Source of the DNA: Neobacillus nitrireducens | Lineage (GTDB): Bacteria > Bacillota > Bacilli > Bacillales > Cytobacillaceae | Reading direction: 5' to 3' | NCBI RefSeq assembly: GCF_030915405.1 | Contig: NZ_CP133262.1 | Span: 4,307,001-4,371,000 of the forward strand | Length of the DNA stretch: 64,000 nt | In this document: positions 31,034 to 40,157 of the stretch, piece after piece | Layout of the letters: each line of letters begins with the position of its first letter | Position numbering within the stretch: the first letter of the stretch is position 1 | Notes under the pieces: generated by a model | What the model saw: only the letters and a program-made list of their open reading frames with translations | Databases searched by the model: none | Told to the model about the DNA's origin: nothing | Made by a program: the position numbers and the translations under genes

Positions 31034-31191
31034 GTATATTTTTAAGTAGTCGCAACATGTGAATTTTTTGTCGGAAAAATTATTTTATCAAAATTAATAA
31101 TTTATACAAATATATATCGCCAAAGTGTCTGAAGATTAACTATAATTAGGGTACAATGTATAAATCTGGAATTAGATCAGGTGGAACCTAT

Positions 31192-32625
31192 ATGGAAATT
31201 CTCGAATGCAATGATTTACATGTGCAAGTTAATAGATATAAACAATTAATACTAATTATAGAAAAGCTTCATTCCTTTCTTGATGTAAATATCCTCTTGG
31301 GAGAATTTTGCTTAGCCCTGAAGGAAGTGTACCCTGACTTCTCATTTTCCTTATTGCTCTCACAGGATACTTATAACCACAGTGACCTTCCCATTATAGA
31401 TCTTGAATATGATAGTGAAAATATTGCTGCCATTAAAGCCTATGCAACGGGTGAGCTTCAATTTGAATTTTCATCTTCTAACAAACATGCTATTATTTAT
31501 GCGCCATTAAAAGGAAAGCAGGTTACTTATGGAGTATTGCAGTTAATTGCAGTGGATACCACTGAATTTCCGGCAAATGAGGTGGAGTTTTTAAGCTTAT
31601 TGGCTGAATCTGTAGGAAGCTCTATAGAAAATGCTCACCTTTATCAACAGTCAAAGCAAGAAATCGCCAATTTACAACTAATCAACGAAACTTCTCACAG
31701 TTTAAATTCTAACCTGCGTTTGGTTGATACGATGACATATATGTCAGAACAAATTATCGCCTCTATTGATGCGCAAGAAGTTGGCTTTTTCTTATTCTTA
31801 AATGAACAAGTAAATGTAAAAATACTCCCAGGCTCAACTCCATACTTTTACACTAAACAAGCCCAAATCTATATTGATTATATAAAGGGAAAAATCGAAT
31901 TAGATAAAAATCCTATATTTATTGGTGATAGCAATTTGCAAAATATAAAAAGCAAGACAAGCTTTCATTCGATTCTTGCAGTTCCAATGATTGAAAGTGA
32001 AAAATTAAAAGGTTTCTCTATAGTGATGCATAAAGAACCTTATTTCTTTTCCTTTGATACATTTAAGCTCTTGCAATCACTAATCCATCATTCGTCGCTT
32101 GCCCTAACCAATTCAATGCTTAGAGAAGAGTTAGAACATATGGTTATTACAGACCATCTTACCAAGCTCCATTCCCGCAAGTTTTTAGATGATAAGATTC
32201 AGTGGTCAATGAAAGAGTCTGAAGAGGGCACCTTTATCTTAATTGATATTGATAATTTTAAAGAACTAAATGATACATATGGACACCAGGTTGGAGATAA
32301 AGTTCTAGTACAGGTAGCAAACCTTATTAAACGTAACATTCGTGGCGAAGATATAGGGGCCCGTTGGGGTGGGGAAGAATTGGCCCTTTATCTCCCTGGG
32401 GTTCCTTTAGACAGGGGAGCAGCTATTGCTGAAAGATTAGTCAAAAAAGTATCTGAATGCTCTGATCCGCATATTACAGTGTCATGTGGTGTTTCTTATT
32501 GGAATAAGGAGCAGCTCGATGCCTATAATTACTTATTTAAACGAGCAGATGAAGCATTGTATATTGCAAAAGGAACCGGGAAGAACAGGGTGGTCATTCA
32601 AAAAGATAATATAAGAGTAAGTTAG
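31192..32625 (+). CDS. dgcP: Diguanylate cyclase with two GAF-like domains
   Basis: A 477-residue soluble c-di-GMP synthase. Two GAF-like sensory regions (about 15-160 and 165-315) precede a GGDEF domain (about 325-470). The active site is GGEEL in ARWGGEELALYL near 391, and the IDIDNFKELNDTYGHQVGD block is intact, so it should be active. It corresponds to B. subtilis DgcP (YtrP). The ATG at 31192 follows AGGTGGA. There is no membrane segment; the GAF ligand is unknown. Confidence 0.88.
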   Translation: MEILECNDLHVQVNRYKQLILIIEKLHSFLDVNILLGEFCLALKEVYPDFSFSLLLSQDTYNHSDLPIIDLEYDSENIAAIKAYATGELQFEFSSSNKHAIIYAPLKGKQVTYGVLQLIAVDTTEFPANEVEFLSLLAESVGSSIENAHLYQQSKQEIANLQLINETSHSLNSNLRLVDTMTYMSEQIIASIDAQEVGFFLFLNEQVNVKILPGSTPYFYTKQAQIYIDYIKGKIELDKNPIFIGDSNLQNIKSKTSFHSILAVPMIESEKLKGFSIVMHKEPYFFSFDTFKLLQSLIHHSSLALTNSMLREELEHMVITDHLTKLHSRKFLDDKIQWSMKESEEGTFILIDIDNFKELNDTYGHQVGDKVLVQVANLIKRNIRGEDIGARWGGEELALYLPGVPLDRGAAIAERLVKKVSECSDPHITVSCGVSYWNKEQLDAYNYLFKRADEALYIAKGTGKNRVVIQKDNIRVS

Positions 32626-32662
32626 GGGGGGCACATTTAGGAGTGCCCTAACGATTTTTACC
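32621..32662 (+). terminator. Probable dgcP terminator
   Basis: GTTAGGG...GCAC pairs with GTGCCCTAAC across a G-rich bulge, followed by GATTTTTA. Confidence 0.5.
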
Positions 32663-32686
32663 CAGCCGACATAATATAATATAAAA

Positions 32687-32700
32687 TGAAAACGCTTTCA
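32687..32700. promoter_or_regulatory. cre operator (CcpA site) of the methionine gamma-lyase gene
   Basis: TGAAAACGCTTTCA matches the cre consensus TGWAANCGNTNWCA at every position. It begins seven bases after a TATAAT box (32675-32680) and ends six bases before the AGGAGG. That places it over the transcription start, a position expected to give catabolite repression. Confidence 0.8.
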
Positions 32701-32718
32701 AATAGGAGGGGTCCAAAA

Positions 32719-33903
32719 ATGAAAAATAAGAAATCACGATTTGAAACGGAAGTTATACATGCAGGCTATCGTGCGGATGAACATCAAGATAGTTTAGTTC
32801 CTCCGTTGTATCAAACATCCACTTTTACATTTGCCAGCGCGGAACAAGGGGAAAAAAGATTTGCGGGGCAAGAAGAGGGATTTATTTATTCACGCTTGGG
32901 AAATCCAACGGTAAAAATACTGGAAGAACGGATGGCTGTCCTTGAACAAGGGGAAGCAGGTTTAGCCTTTTCGTCCGGAATGGCGGCAGTGAGTGCTGTG
33001 CTGGTAGCCTTAACAAAAACAGGGGACCATATTCTATGTTCAAAAGGAGTGTACGGCTGTACCTTTGGATTATTGGAGTTATTAAAAGAGAAATATGGAA
33101 TAGAACATGATTTTTCCATTATGGATTCAACGGAAAGATTAGAAAGGGAGATCCGTCCAAATACAGCCTGTATCTATATCGAAACGCCAATCAATCCGAC
33201 CATGAAGCTTGTTGATCTGGAAATGGTTGCAAGGTTGGCCAATGAAAAAGGTATACCCGTCGTGGTTGATAACACTTTTTGTTCCCCTTATATTCAAACG
33301 CCTCTTACCCTCGGCTGTGATGTAGTTATTCATAGTGCAACAAAATATATCTGTGGACATGGGGATGTTATCGCCGGTCTCGTCATTGGTAAGAAGGAGT
33401 TTATTAGGCAGGTATCACGGACTACCCAAAAAGACATCGGTGGGATCATTTCTCCATTTGATGCATGGCTGTTGCTAAGAGGCATTAAAACACTGCCAGT
33501 GCGTATGGACCGCCATTGTGAAAATGCCCAAAAGCTATTTGAATTTATGAAAAGCCACCCGAAAATTGAAGCGGTTTATTTCCCTGGAGACCCAGATCAC
33601 CGAGATTATCCAATTGCAAAAAAGCAAATGAAACATTCAGGCGGGCTCATTTCATTCACGATAACGGGAAGCAAGGAATCGGCTCAACAGTTTATGAATC
33701 AATTACAATTAATAAAAATAGCAGTAAGTCTTGGTGACACAGAAACATTAATACAGCACCCCGCTACGATGACCCATGCCGTTGTTCCAGAGGAAGAACG
33801 GAGAAAAATGGGGATTGGAGACACTTTGCTCCGTCTATCTGTTGGTCTAGAAGCGTGGGAGGACATCCAAGCCGACCTTGAACAGGCACTGGAAAAGGTC
33901 TGA
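32719..33903 (+). CDS. megL: Methionine gamma-lyase (PLP-dependent)
   Basis: A 394-residue Cys/Met-metabolism PLP enzyme. It has the substrate-channel SRLGNPTVKILEERMAVLE near 58, the gamma-lyase GVYGCTFG near 110, and the PLP lysine in HSATKYICGHGD near 208. Gamma-lyases split methionine to methanethiol, ammonia and 2-oxobutyrate. Cystathionine gamma-lyase is the main alternative, and the sequence alone does not fully exclude it. A consensus cre lies at its promoter, and the convergent neighbour reduces methionine sulfoxide. Confidence 0.82.
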   Translation: MKNKKSRFETEVIHAGYRADEHQDSLVPPLYQTSTFTFASAEQGEKRFAGQEEGFIYSRLGNPTVKILEERMAVLEQGEAGLAFSSGMAAVSAVLVALTKTGDHILCSKGVYGCTFGLLELLKEKYGIEHDFSIMDSTERLEREIRPNTACIYIETPINPTMKLVDLEMVARLANEKGIPVVVDNTFCSPYIQTPLTLGCDVVIHSATKYICGHGDVIAGLVIGKKEFIRQVSRTTQKDIGGIISPFDAWLLLRGIKTLPVRMDRHCENAQKLFEFMKSHPKIEAVYFPGDPDHRDYPIAKKQMKHSGGLISFTITGSKESAQQFMNQLQLIKIAVSLGDTETLIQHPATMTHAVVPEEERRKMGIGDTLLRLSVGLEAWEDIQADLEQALEKV

Positions 33904-33905
33904 AT

Positions 33906-33931
33906 AAAGCCCCGAGAATTCTCGGGGCTTT
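33906..33931. terminator. Perfect bidirectional terminator megL / fRMsr
   Basis: A 26-bp perfect palindrome built from AAAGCCCCGAGAA and its complement, flanked by T-rich sequence. Confidence 0.85.
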
Positions 33932-33934
33932 TAT

Positions 33935-34417
33935 CTATAGATGTTCAACTAAAATAGCAACGAATTCTTCCAGTTTTTTCTGGTCTAGTGCATCAAATCG
34001 ATTTTTTTCAGGTGAATCAATATCCAGAACCCCAAGCAGTTGTCCATCTTTCATGAGAGGGATTACAATTTCGGATTGAGAGGCTGCATCACAAGCAATG
34101 TGGCCAGGGAATTGGTTTACATCTGCGACAAGAACGGTTTCTTTTTTCAAAGCAGACGTCCCGCATACCCCCTTACCTAAAGGAATACGGATACATGCTG
34201 GGAGACCTTGGAATGGCCCTAATACTAGTTGTTGATTCGTATCCATTAAATAAAATCCAACCCAGTTAATTCGGTCAAGAAACTGATTCAGCAGGGCACT
34301 TGCATTGCTGAGATTTGCTATCTGATTTTTCTCATCATGAATAAGAGCATGGAGCTGTTTTTTTACCAGATCATAATTTTCTTCACGACTCGCCTTGTAC
34401 ATTTCGACGTTAAACAT
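33935..34417 (-). CDS. GAF-domain free methionine-R-sulfoxide reductase
   Basis: A 160-residue single GAF domain. Three cysteines (Cys75, Cys85, Cys109) have exactly the 10- and 24-residue spacing of the catalytic cysteines of E. coli fRMsr (84, 94, 118). The surrounding PLGKGVCGTSA and FPGHIACDAASQSEIV motifs are those of the fRMsr/YtsP family. It repairs free methionine-R-sulfoxide in the cytosol. The ATG at 34417 follows AAAGGTG. Confidence 0.87.
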   Translation of the reverse strand: MFNVEMYKASREENYDLVKKQLHALIHDEKNQIANLSNASALLNQFLDRINWVGFYLMDTNQQLVLGPFQGLPACIRIPLGKGVCGTSALKKETVLVADVNQFPGHIACDAASQSEIVIPLMKDGQLLGVLDIDSPEKNRFDALDQKKLEEFVAILVEHL

Positions 34418-34574
34418 GGTGTTCACCTTTCATTTCAACAATTTATATAAGTATTTTATCAAATTTACATGAATATTAGCAGACTTTGTCGATAATTTCA
34501 TAAAGGAATCTGTCGTGAAGCAAAGAATCATTAGGTAAGGGGATTTTTGGAGTAGACCAGAAAGGGGACAATAT

Positions 34575-35207
34575 ATGAAGAAAAACGCTAAAGAAGAAAT
34601 TGTTAAGGCCGCGATCACATTATTTAAGTCCAATGGATACTCGGGAACATCAATTAGGGATATCGCCGGTCTGGCAAAAGTAAATACAGCCACAATTGCC
34701 TACCACTTCGAAAATAAACCAGGTCTGCTAGAATATTGCTTTACGAATTTTTTTGAACAATATATTAGTAAGATGGAAGAAGCCTATGCATCGATAGATA
34801 AAGGAGCAAAGAATTGCTTAAAGAAAATGGTTGCTGATTTACTTCATTATCAATGTGAAAATAGTAAATTAGCCAGTCTAGTCTATCGGGAGATGTCCAT
34901 GGACTCGCAAGTTGTCAGGGAAATTATGTCTACTTATTTACTTAAGGAAAAATACTATTTTCAATTAGTATTTGAGCGAGGTTTTGAATGGAATGAATTT
35001 CGCCCCCACTCAATTCCATATTTAATTATTCAGTTAAAAGGATTATTGATGATGCCATTTATGAATACACATTATATGAGGGAAGTTTTATACGTATTTC
35101 CCAATGAGCCATTTTTCGAGCAGAAATACTTAAAGGATATAAATTTGTGGATTGATAAAACTTTATGTTCGGATATCCCAATGAAAATGGGTGCAGTCAT
35201 AAGGTGA
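34575..35207 (+). CDS. refZ: TetR-family regulator RefZ
   Basis: A 210-residue TetR-type DNA-binding protein with the N-terminal helix-turn-helix YSGTSIRDIAGLAKVNTATIAYHF (about 22-45). Position before ezrA and overall similarity match RefZ (YttP) of B. subtilis, which binds sites near the origin and tunes FtsZ ring placement and chromosome capture during sporulation. The ATG has an AAAGGGG site. Orthology rests on synteny plus family. Confidence 0.8.
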   Translation: MKKNAKEEIVKAAITLFKSNGYSGTSIRDIAGLAKVNTATIAYHFENKPGLLEYCFTNFFEQYISKMEEAYASIDKGAKNCLKKMVADLLHYQCENSKLASLVYREMSMDSQVVREIMSTYLLKEKYYFQLVFERGFEWNEFRPHSIPYLIIQLKGLLMMPFMNTHYMREVLYVFPNEPFFEQKYLKDINLWIDKTLCSDIPMKMGAVIR

Positions 35208-35268
35208 AACTTTAAATAGTGGAGAGGTTCATCCTCCAATATTTGTTAGTTGAACCAATCGGGCATTT

Positions 35269-35338
35269 ACGGGCAGTTTCCCTATACAATAAGAAGGGAT
35301 TTTTGGTAATTCTTTTTCATAAATGGGCTACTGCCCGT
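35269..35338. repeat. Long-range inverted repeat downstream of refZ
   Basis: ACGGGCAGT (35269-35277) is repeated inverted as ACTGCCCGT (35330-35338) with 52 nt between, which include a second small inverted repeat TCCCT/AGGGA. It sits between refZ and its probable terminator; looks like a dispersed intergenic element or a folded 3' UTR. Confidence 0.45.
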
Positions 35339-35348
35339 TATGCGGGAT

Positions 35349-35375
35349 AAAATAGCGGCAATCGCTATTTTTTTA
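35349..35375 (+). terminator. refZ terminator
   Basis: A 9-bp stem (AAAATAGCG / CGCTATTTT) ending in a T-run. Together with the inverted repeat at 35269-35338 it accounts for most of the 315-bp refZ-ezrA gap. Confidence 0.8.
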
Positions 35376-35522
35376 TTTTACAAAAAAAATGAAATTAATA
35401 GTCAAAAAATGTCGTTTACATGGTATCATAATAGCATTGAATAAAACATTAAGCGTTTTTTTTATAATAGATGCATATAATCTGAAATTTGAAAGAATGT
35501 TTTGGAAATAGGAGGCTTACTT

Positions 35523-37211
35523 GTGAAATATTTCATTGGATTTTTTATCCTATTACTAGCCTTATTTGTAATGGGGTATTTAATAAAGAAAAGGTACTTT
35601 AAGGAAATGGATCGATTGGAAGCGTGGAAAATCGATTTAATGAATCGTCCAGTACTGGATGAAATGTCAAAAGTGAAGCTACTCAATATGACTGGACAAA
35701 CAGAAGAGCTTTTCGAACGGTGGCGAAATCAATGGGACGATGTGGTGACGGTACAACTTCCTGAATTAGAGGAAATGCTTTTTGATGCAGAAGAGTACAT
35801 AGATCGGTACCGATTCAGTAAAGCAAAAGGTGTCCAGCAAGCAATTAATGCAAAGTTACAAGAAACTGAGGATCAAATAAAAAGTATAGTAGAAGAGTTA
35901 CATGAATTGGTAGGGAGTGAGGAAAAGAACAGAGTTGAAATAGAAGAATTAAAAGATCAGTATAGAGAATCAAAGAAAATGCTGCTTGCACATCGTCACA
36001 GTTTTGGCAATTCTGAAAAGAGTTTAGAGGAACAACTTAACGGTGTGTCGCTAAAATTTCAGGAATTTGATGAAAAAACAGAGCATGGTAATTATCTTGA
36101 AGCCCGTGAAGTAGTTTTAACGATTCATAGTCAGCTTGGGAACATCAAAAGAGATATGGACTTGATTCCGCAATTATTAATTGAATGTCAATCGCTTCTT
36201 CCAAATCAGCTTTCTGATATTCTTGACGGCTATCGTGAAATGTCTGGTCAGGAATACTATTTAGAGCATATTAATGTTGAGAAAGAAATCAAGCGGTTAG
36301 AAGAAAAGATGTCTGAGAATTTAGTGCTTATCGAAGCTGCCAAAATTGACGAAGCGGCCGATGGAATAAAAGAAGTAAAGGAAAGAATTGATGTCCTTTT
36401 TGATTTATTAGAAAAAGAAGTTCTCGCCAAGCATTTCGTTATAAAAAATGAAAAACTTGCTAGTGATCTTCTAGTTTCTGCCCAAGAGGAAAATAGTCAT
36501 CTTTCTAGTGAAGTTATCCATGTTCAAGAAAGCTACCAGTTGTCGGAAGGTGATTTTGAAACGCAGCGACAATTGGAAAAAGAACTTTCCACTGTTTATA
36601 AGCATTTCGAGATTCTGATTGAAAAAGTAAAGATCAACGAAACCGCACAAACAGTGATTAGTGAAGAGTTGGCGCAAATTAAAGAACAATTGGATATCAT
36701 CCGAGAAGGGCAGCAAGATTTTGCCTTAAAACTTCAAGCCCTTAGGAAAGATGAATTTGAAGCAAGAGAAAAGCTTAAAGAACTTAGCAAAAAAGTTGGG
36801 GAGACGGTGCGCCTCGTATCTAAGAGTAATGTCCCGGGCCTGCCTGAAGATTATAAGTATTTATTTGAGGATACCAATGACAGTCTTCAAAATGTAAAGT
36901 ACCAGCTTGAAGAAAAGCCGCTTAACATTTCCGCTCTAAATCAATATTTAGAAATTGCTGTATTAACGGTGGAAAAGCTTACTAATTCAACGATTGAGCT
37001 GCTAGAAAATGTAATGTTGGCGGAAAAAGCTATTCAATATGGAAATCGGTATAAAAGCCAATATCCTGCTGTCGCGAAAGGATTATCTGATGCAGAGATG
37101 GCATTTAGACACTATGAATATCAAGAGGCTTTAGAACAAGCCGCCGCAACACTTGATATTATTGACCCAGATGCATTGAAAAAAATAAAGGCCACATTTG
37201 TATTAGAATAA
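35523..37211 (+). CDS. ezrA: Septation ring formation regulator EzrA
   Basis: A 562-residue protein, identical in length to B. subtilis EzrA. One N-terminal transmembrane helix (residues 3-22) is followed by spectrin-like coiled-coil repeats over the rest. It restrains FtsZ ring formation at the poles and recruits PBP1 to the septum. The GTG start at 35523 follows AGGAGG; an upstream in-frame codon is only part of the leader. Confidence 0.95.
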   Translation: MKYFIGFFILLLALFVMGYLIKKRYFKEMDRLEAWKIDLMNRPVLDEMSKVKLLNMTGQTEELFERWRNQWDDVVTVQLPELEEMLFDAEEYIDRYRFSKAKGVQQAINAKLQETEDQIKSIVEELHELVGSEEKNRVEIEELKDQYRESKKMLLAHRHSFGNSEKSLEEQLNGVSLKFQEFDEKTEHGNYLEAREVVLTIHSQLGNIKRDMDLIPQLLIECQSLLPNQLSDILDGYREMSGQEYYLEHINVEKEIKRLEEKMSENLVLIEAAKIDEAADGIKEVKERIDVLFDLLEKEVLAKHFVIKNEKLASDLLVSAQEENSHLSSEVIHVQESYQLSEGDFETQRQLEKELSTVYKHFEILIEKVKINETAQTVISEELAQIKEQLDIIREGQQDFALKLQALRKDEFEAREKLKELSKKVGETVRLVSKSNVPGLPEDYKYLFEDTNDSLQNVKYQLEEKPLNISALNQYLEIAVLTVEKLTNSTIELLENVMLAEKAIQYGNRYKSQYPAVAKGLSDAEMAFRHYEYQEALEQAAATLDIIDPDALKKIKATFVLE

Positions 37212-37217
37212 ATAATT

Positions 37218-37255
37218 AAAAACCGATCTTTGCCATTTGGCTAAATCGGTTTTTT
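37218..37255 (+). terminator. ezrA terminator
   Basis: AAAAACCGAT / ATCGGTTTTT stem with an inner GCC/GGC pair and T-run. Confidence 0.8.
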
Positions 37256-37330
37256 GTTATTCTTTTTTTATGGATTATGATAAGATTTAGTTTTGTAAGT
37301 GGACTGGTTCGGAAGTTCGGAGGAGAAGAA

Positions 37331-38473
37331 ATGATTTATTTTGATAATAGTGCAACAACAAAACCGTTTAAAGAGGTTTTAGATTCATTTGTTACGGTTT
37401 CTAGTGAATATTATGGGAACCCTTCCTCACTACATGGTATGGGAGGACAGGCTGAGAAGCTTCTATCCCAGGCGAGGGATCAAGTGAGCAAGCTCTTAAC
37501 TGTGAAACCATCTGAGATATATTTTACGTCCGGGGGCACGGAAGGTAATAATTTAGCTATAAAAGGATCTGCCTTATTGCATAGAAATAAAGGACGGCAC
37601 CTGATTACATCAAGTGTGGAGCATCCGTCCGTTAAATCTGCGATGGAACAACTTGAACAAGAGGGCTTCGAGATAACCTACTTGCCTGTTGATGAATTTG
37701 GAAGAATTAGTGTCGCTGATCTTGAAAGATCGATTCGAAAAGAAACGATATTAATTTCGATTATGCTGGTGAATAATGAAGTAGGGACGATTCAGCCAAT
37801 TAATGAAATTGGTGACCTATTAAAAAAATATCCAACCATTTTATTTCATGTCGATGCCGTCCAAGGCATCGGAAAGATTCCTTTGCCTCTAAATAAATAC
37901 AGAATTGATCTTTGTTCGATTTCCGGCCATAAATTTCATGGCTTAAAAGGCACGGGTGCCTTATTTATCCGGGAAGGTGTAAGGCTTGCTCCGTTATTTT
38001 CAGGCGGCAATCAGGAACGGAAGATTCGAAGTGGTACAGAAAATGTGGCAGGTGCAGTCGCAATGGCGAAGGCACTTAGGATGACATTAACGAAAGCTGA
38101 AATAGGGTTAGAACGTATGGAAAATATCCGGAGCATGCTTCGGAAGGGGATAACTGAAATAGATGGTGTTCAAATTCACACACCGATTGAAAATTCTGCA
38201 CCTCATATTTTAAATTTTTCAATAAAAGGAATAAAATCAGAAGTATTTATCCATTCACTGGAGCAAAAGGGTATTTATGTTTCAACCACAAGTGCCTGTT
38301 CCTCAAAAAAGAAATCACCAAGTAAGACACTACTCGAAATGGGTGTTTCTGTAACATTAGCCGAAAGTGCCATCAGAGTCAGCCTCTCATTTGAAAATAG
38401 TATGGAAGAGGCAAATACAGTGTTAGCTGCATTTAGAGAATCTGCAACCCAATTAAGGAAGGTTATGAAATAA
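37331..38473 (+). CDS. nifZ: Cysteine desulfurase dedicated to ThiI
   Basis: A 380-residue class V aminotransferase-fold PLP enzyme. The PLP lysine is in SGHKFHGLKG near 202 and the persulfide cysteine in STTSACSSKKKSP near 320. It mobilises sulfur from cysteine. The stop is immediately followed by the thiI ATG, so it should hand sulfur to ThiI for 4-thiouridine, as shown for NifZ in B. subtilis. The ATG at 37331 follows GGAGGAG. Confidence 0.92.
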   Translation: MIYFDNSATTKPFKEVLDSFVTVSSEYYGNPSSLHGMGGQAEKLLSQARDQVSKLLTVKPSEIYFTSGGTEGNNLAIKGSALLHRNKGRHLITSSVEHPSVKSAMEQLEQEGFEITYLPVDEFGRISVADLERSIRKETILISIMLVNNEVGTIQPINEIGDLLKKYPTILFHVDAVQGIGKIPLPLNKYRIDLCSISGHKFHGLKGTGALFIREGVRLAPLFSGGNQERKIRSGTENVAGAVAMAKALRMTLTKAEIGLERMENIRSMLRKGITEIDGVQIHTPIENSAPHILNFSIKGIKSEVFIHSLEQKGIYVSTTSACSSKKKSPSKTLLEMGVSVTLAESAIRVSLSFENSMEEANTVLAAFRESATQLRKVMK

Positions 38474-39679
38474 ATGAAATATGAACGAATACTTATACGC
38501 TATGGTGAAATATCGACAAAGGGGAGAAATCGCAATCAATTCGTTGAAAAGTTAAGAAAAAGTGTCAGAATCGCTCTCGCCCCTTTTCCAAACATTAAAG
38601 TTGAAGCAAACCGTGACCGGATGTATGTTTTACTAAATGGTGAAAATTGTGAAGAAGTGATTGGGGAATTAAAGAGTATTTTTGGAATCCAATCTTTTAG
38701 CCCGGCTATAAAAGTGAAAAGAGATATAGAGGTATTAAAACAGTCCTCGCTAGAAATAGTGCGCTCTTTATTTAAGGAGGGGCAAACCTTCAAAATTACT
38801 CCTAAAAGATCCGATAAAACATTTGAGTTGGATACGGACGGAATTAATCATACCATTGGCGGTCATTTACTGAAGAATATCCCAGGAATGAAAGTAAAGG
38901 TGAAAAATCCAGATATTAATTTGCGGATAGAAGTGAGAAAGGAAGCCATTTACCTATCATGCGAAACCATCCAAGGTGCAGGCGGACTTCCGGTTGGTTC
39001 CGGAGGTAAAGCGATGCTTATGCTTTCAGGAGGGATTGACAGCCCAGTTGCCGGCTATATGGCCATGAAAAGGGGATTAGAAATTGAAGCCGTTCATTTT
39101 TTTAGTCCACCCTTTACTAGTGAAAGATCAAAAGAAAAGGTGATTGACCTTACAAAAAAACTCGCTGAAATTTACGGATCGATGACTTTGCACATTGTCC
39201 CGTTTACAGATATTCAACAAACAATAGCTGAGCAAATACCTGAAAACTATTCGATGACATCTACACGAAGAATGATGCTTCGAATTACAGACGAAATTCG
39301 GAAAAAACACGAGGGTCTGGCGATTATTACCGGTGAAAGTGTCGGACAGGTTGCAAGTCAGACTTTAGAAAGTATGTTTGCAATTAATGAGGTAACGAAT
39401 ACACCTATTTTGCGGCCATTGATTACGATGGACAAGACAGATATTATTAAAATCGCACATGAAATTGATACACTTGAAATTTCGAACAGGCCATTTGAGG
39501 ATTGCTGTACCATCTTCGTCCCGGCATCTCCAAAAACAAAGCCGAAAAGGGAAAAAGTTCAGCATTACGAAAGTTTCTTTGATTTTGACCCGCTCATCTA
39601 TGAAGCGGTGCAAGAGACTGAGACCCTTGTTATTAAACCTGATAATAAACAGCGCTCAGAATTTAGTGAATTGTTTTAA
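38474..39679 (+). CDS. thiI: tRNA 4-thiouridine synthase ThiI
   Basis: A 401-residue protein with N-terminal ferredoxin-like and THUMP domains (about 1-165) and an adenylating PP-loop (SGGIDSPVAGYM near 185). It lacks the C-terminal rhodanese domain found in enterobacterial ThiI, as in other Bacilli; the partner NifZ supplies persulfide directly. Makes s4U8 in tRNA. Confidence 0.95.
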   Translation: MKYERILIRYGEISTKGRNRNQFVEKLRKSVRIALAPFPNIKVEANRDRMYVLLNGENCEEVIGELKSIFGIQSFSPAIKVKRDIEVLKQSSLEIVRSLFKEGQTFKITPKRSDKTFELDTDGINHTIGGHLLKNIPGMKVKVKNPDINLRIEVRKEAIYLSCETIQGAGGLPVGSGGKAMLMLSGGIDSPVAGYMAMKRGLEIEAVHFFSPPFTSERSKEKVIDLTKKLAEIYGSMTLHIVPFTDIQQTIAEQIPENYSMTSTRRMMLRITDEIRKKHEGLAIITGESVGQVASQTLESMFAINEVTNTPILRPLITMDKTDIIKIAHEIDTLEISNRPFEDCCTIFVPASPKTKPKREKVQHYESFFDFDPLIYEAVQETETLVIKPDNKQRSEFSELF

Positions 39680-39726
39680 AAAGGTAAAATCCGAACATTT
39701 TGTGAACAATTACCAGTTGGATTATA

Positions 39727-39756
39727 GAATGAAGTTTTTAAGTTCTACACATTCTA
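39727..39756 (+). promoter_or_regulatory. SigG promoter of sspA
   Basis: GAATG (39727-39731), an 18-nt spacer, then CATTCTA (39750-39756), fitting the forespore SigG pattern GMATR-N18-CATNNTA, 23 nt before the sspA start. Confidence 0.75.
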
Positions 39757-39779
39757 TACTCACAAGGAGGTGATATCAC

Positions 39780-39986
39780 ATGGCAAGCAACAACAACTCA
39801 AATCAATTATTAGTTCCTGGTGTTGAACAAGCTCTAAGCCAAATGAAGTATGAAATTGCTTCAGAATTTGGTGTAAATCTTGGTGCTGACACTACTTCAC
39901 GTGCTAACGGTTCTGTTGGTGGTGAAATCACAAAGCGTCTAGTAGCAATGGCTGAATCACAATTAGGTGGCGGATTCTCTCGTTAA
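39780..39986 (+). CDS. sspA: Alpha/beta-type small acid-soluble spore protein
   Basis: A 68-residue spore DNA-binding protein. The germination protease cleavage site is visible in [10 protein letters not shown] (cut after Glu25), and the C-terminal [18 protein letters not shown] helix is conserved. It coats forespore DNA for UV and heat resistance. Strong AAGGAGGTG site and a SigG promoter. Confidence 0.96.
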   Translation: MASNNNSNQLLVPGVEQALSQMKYEIASEFGVNLGADTTSRANGSVGGEITKRLVAMAESQLGGGFSR

Positions 39987-40010
39987 TAAAAAAATAAATA
40001 CAATGGCTAC

Positions 40011-40045
40011 AGAGAGTGTGAGGGTTTCCCTCCGCTCTCTTTTTC
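40011..40045 (+). terminator. sspA terminator
   Basis: AGAGAGTGTGAGGG pairs with CCCTCCGCTCTCT (one mismatch) and a T5 tail. Confidence 0.85.
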
Positions 40046-40157
40046 ATGTTCTAGGTAATGAAATCTATTATTAAATAAATAATAATTTTAAATTTTTAAA
40101 TAATTTATTATAATAATATTTGTAGGATTAACATTTTATAAATTAGGGGGGAGACGT

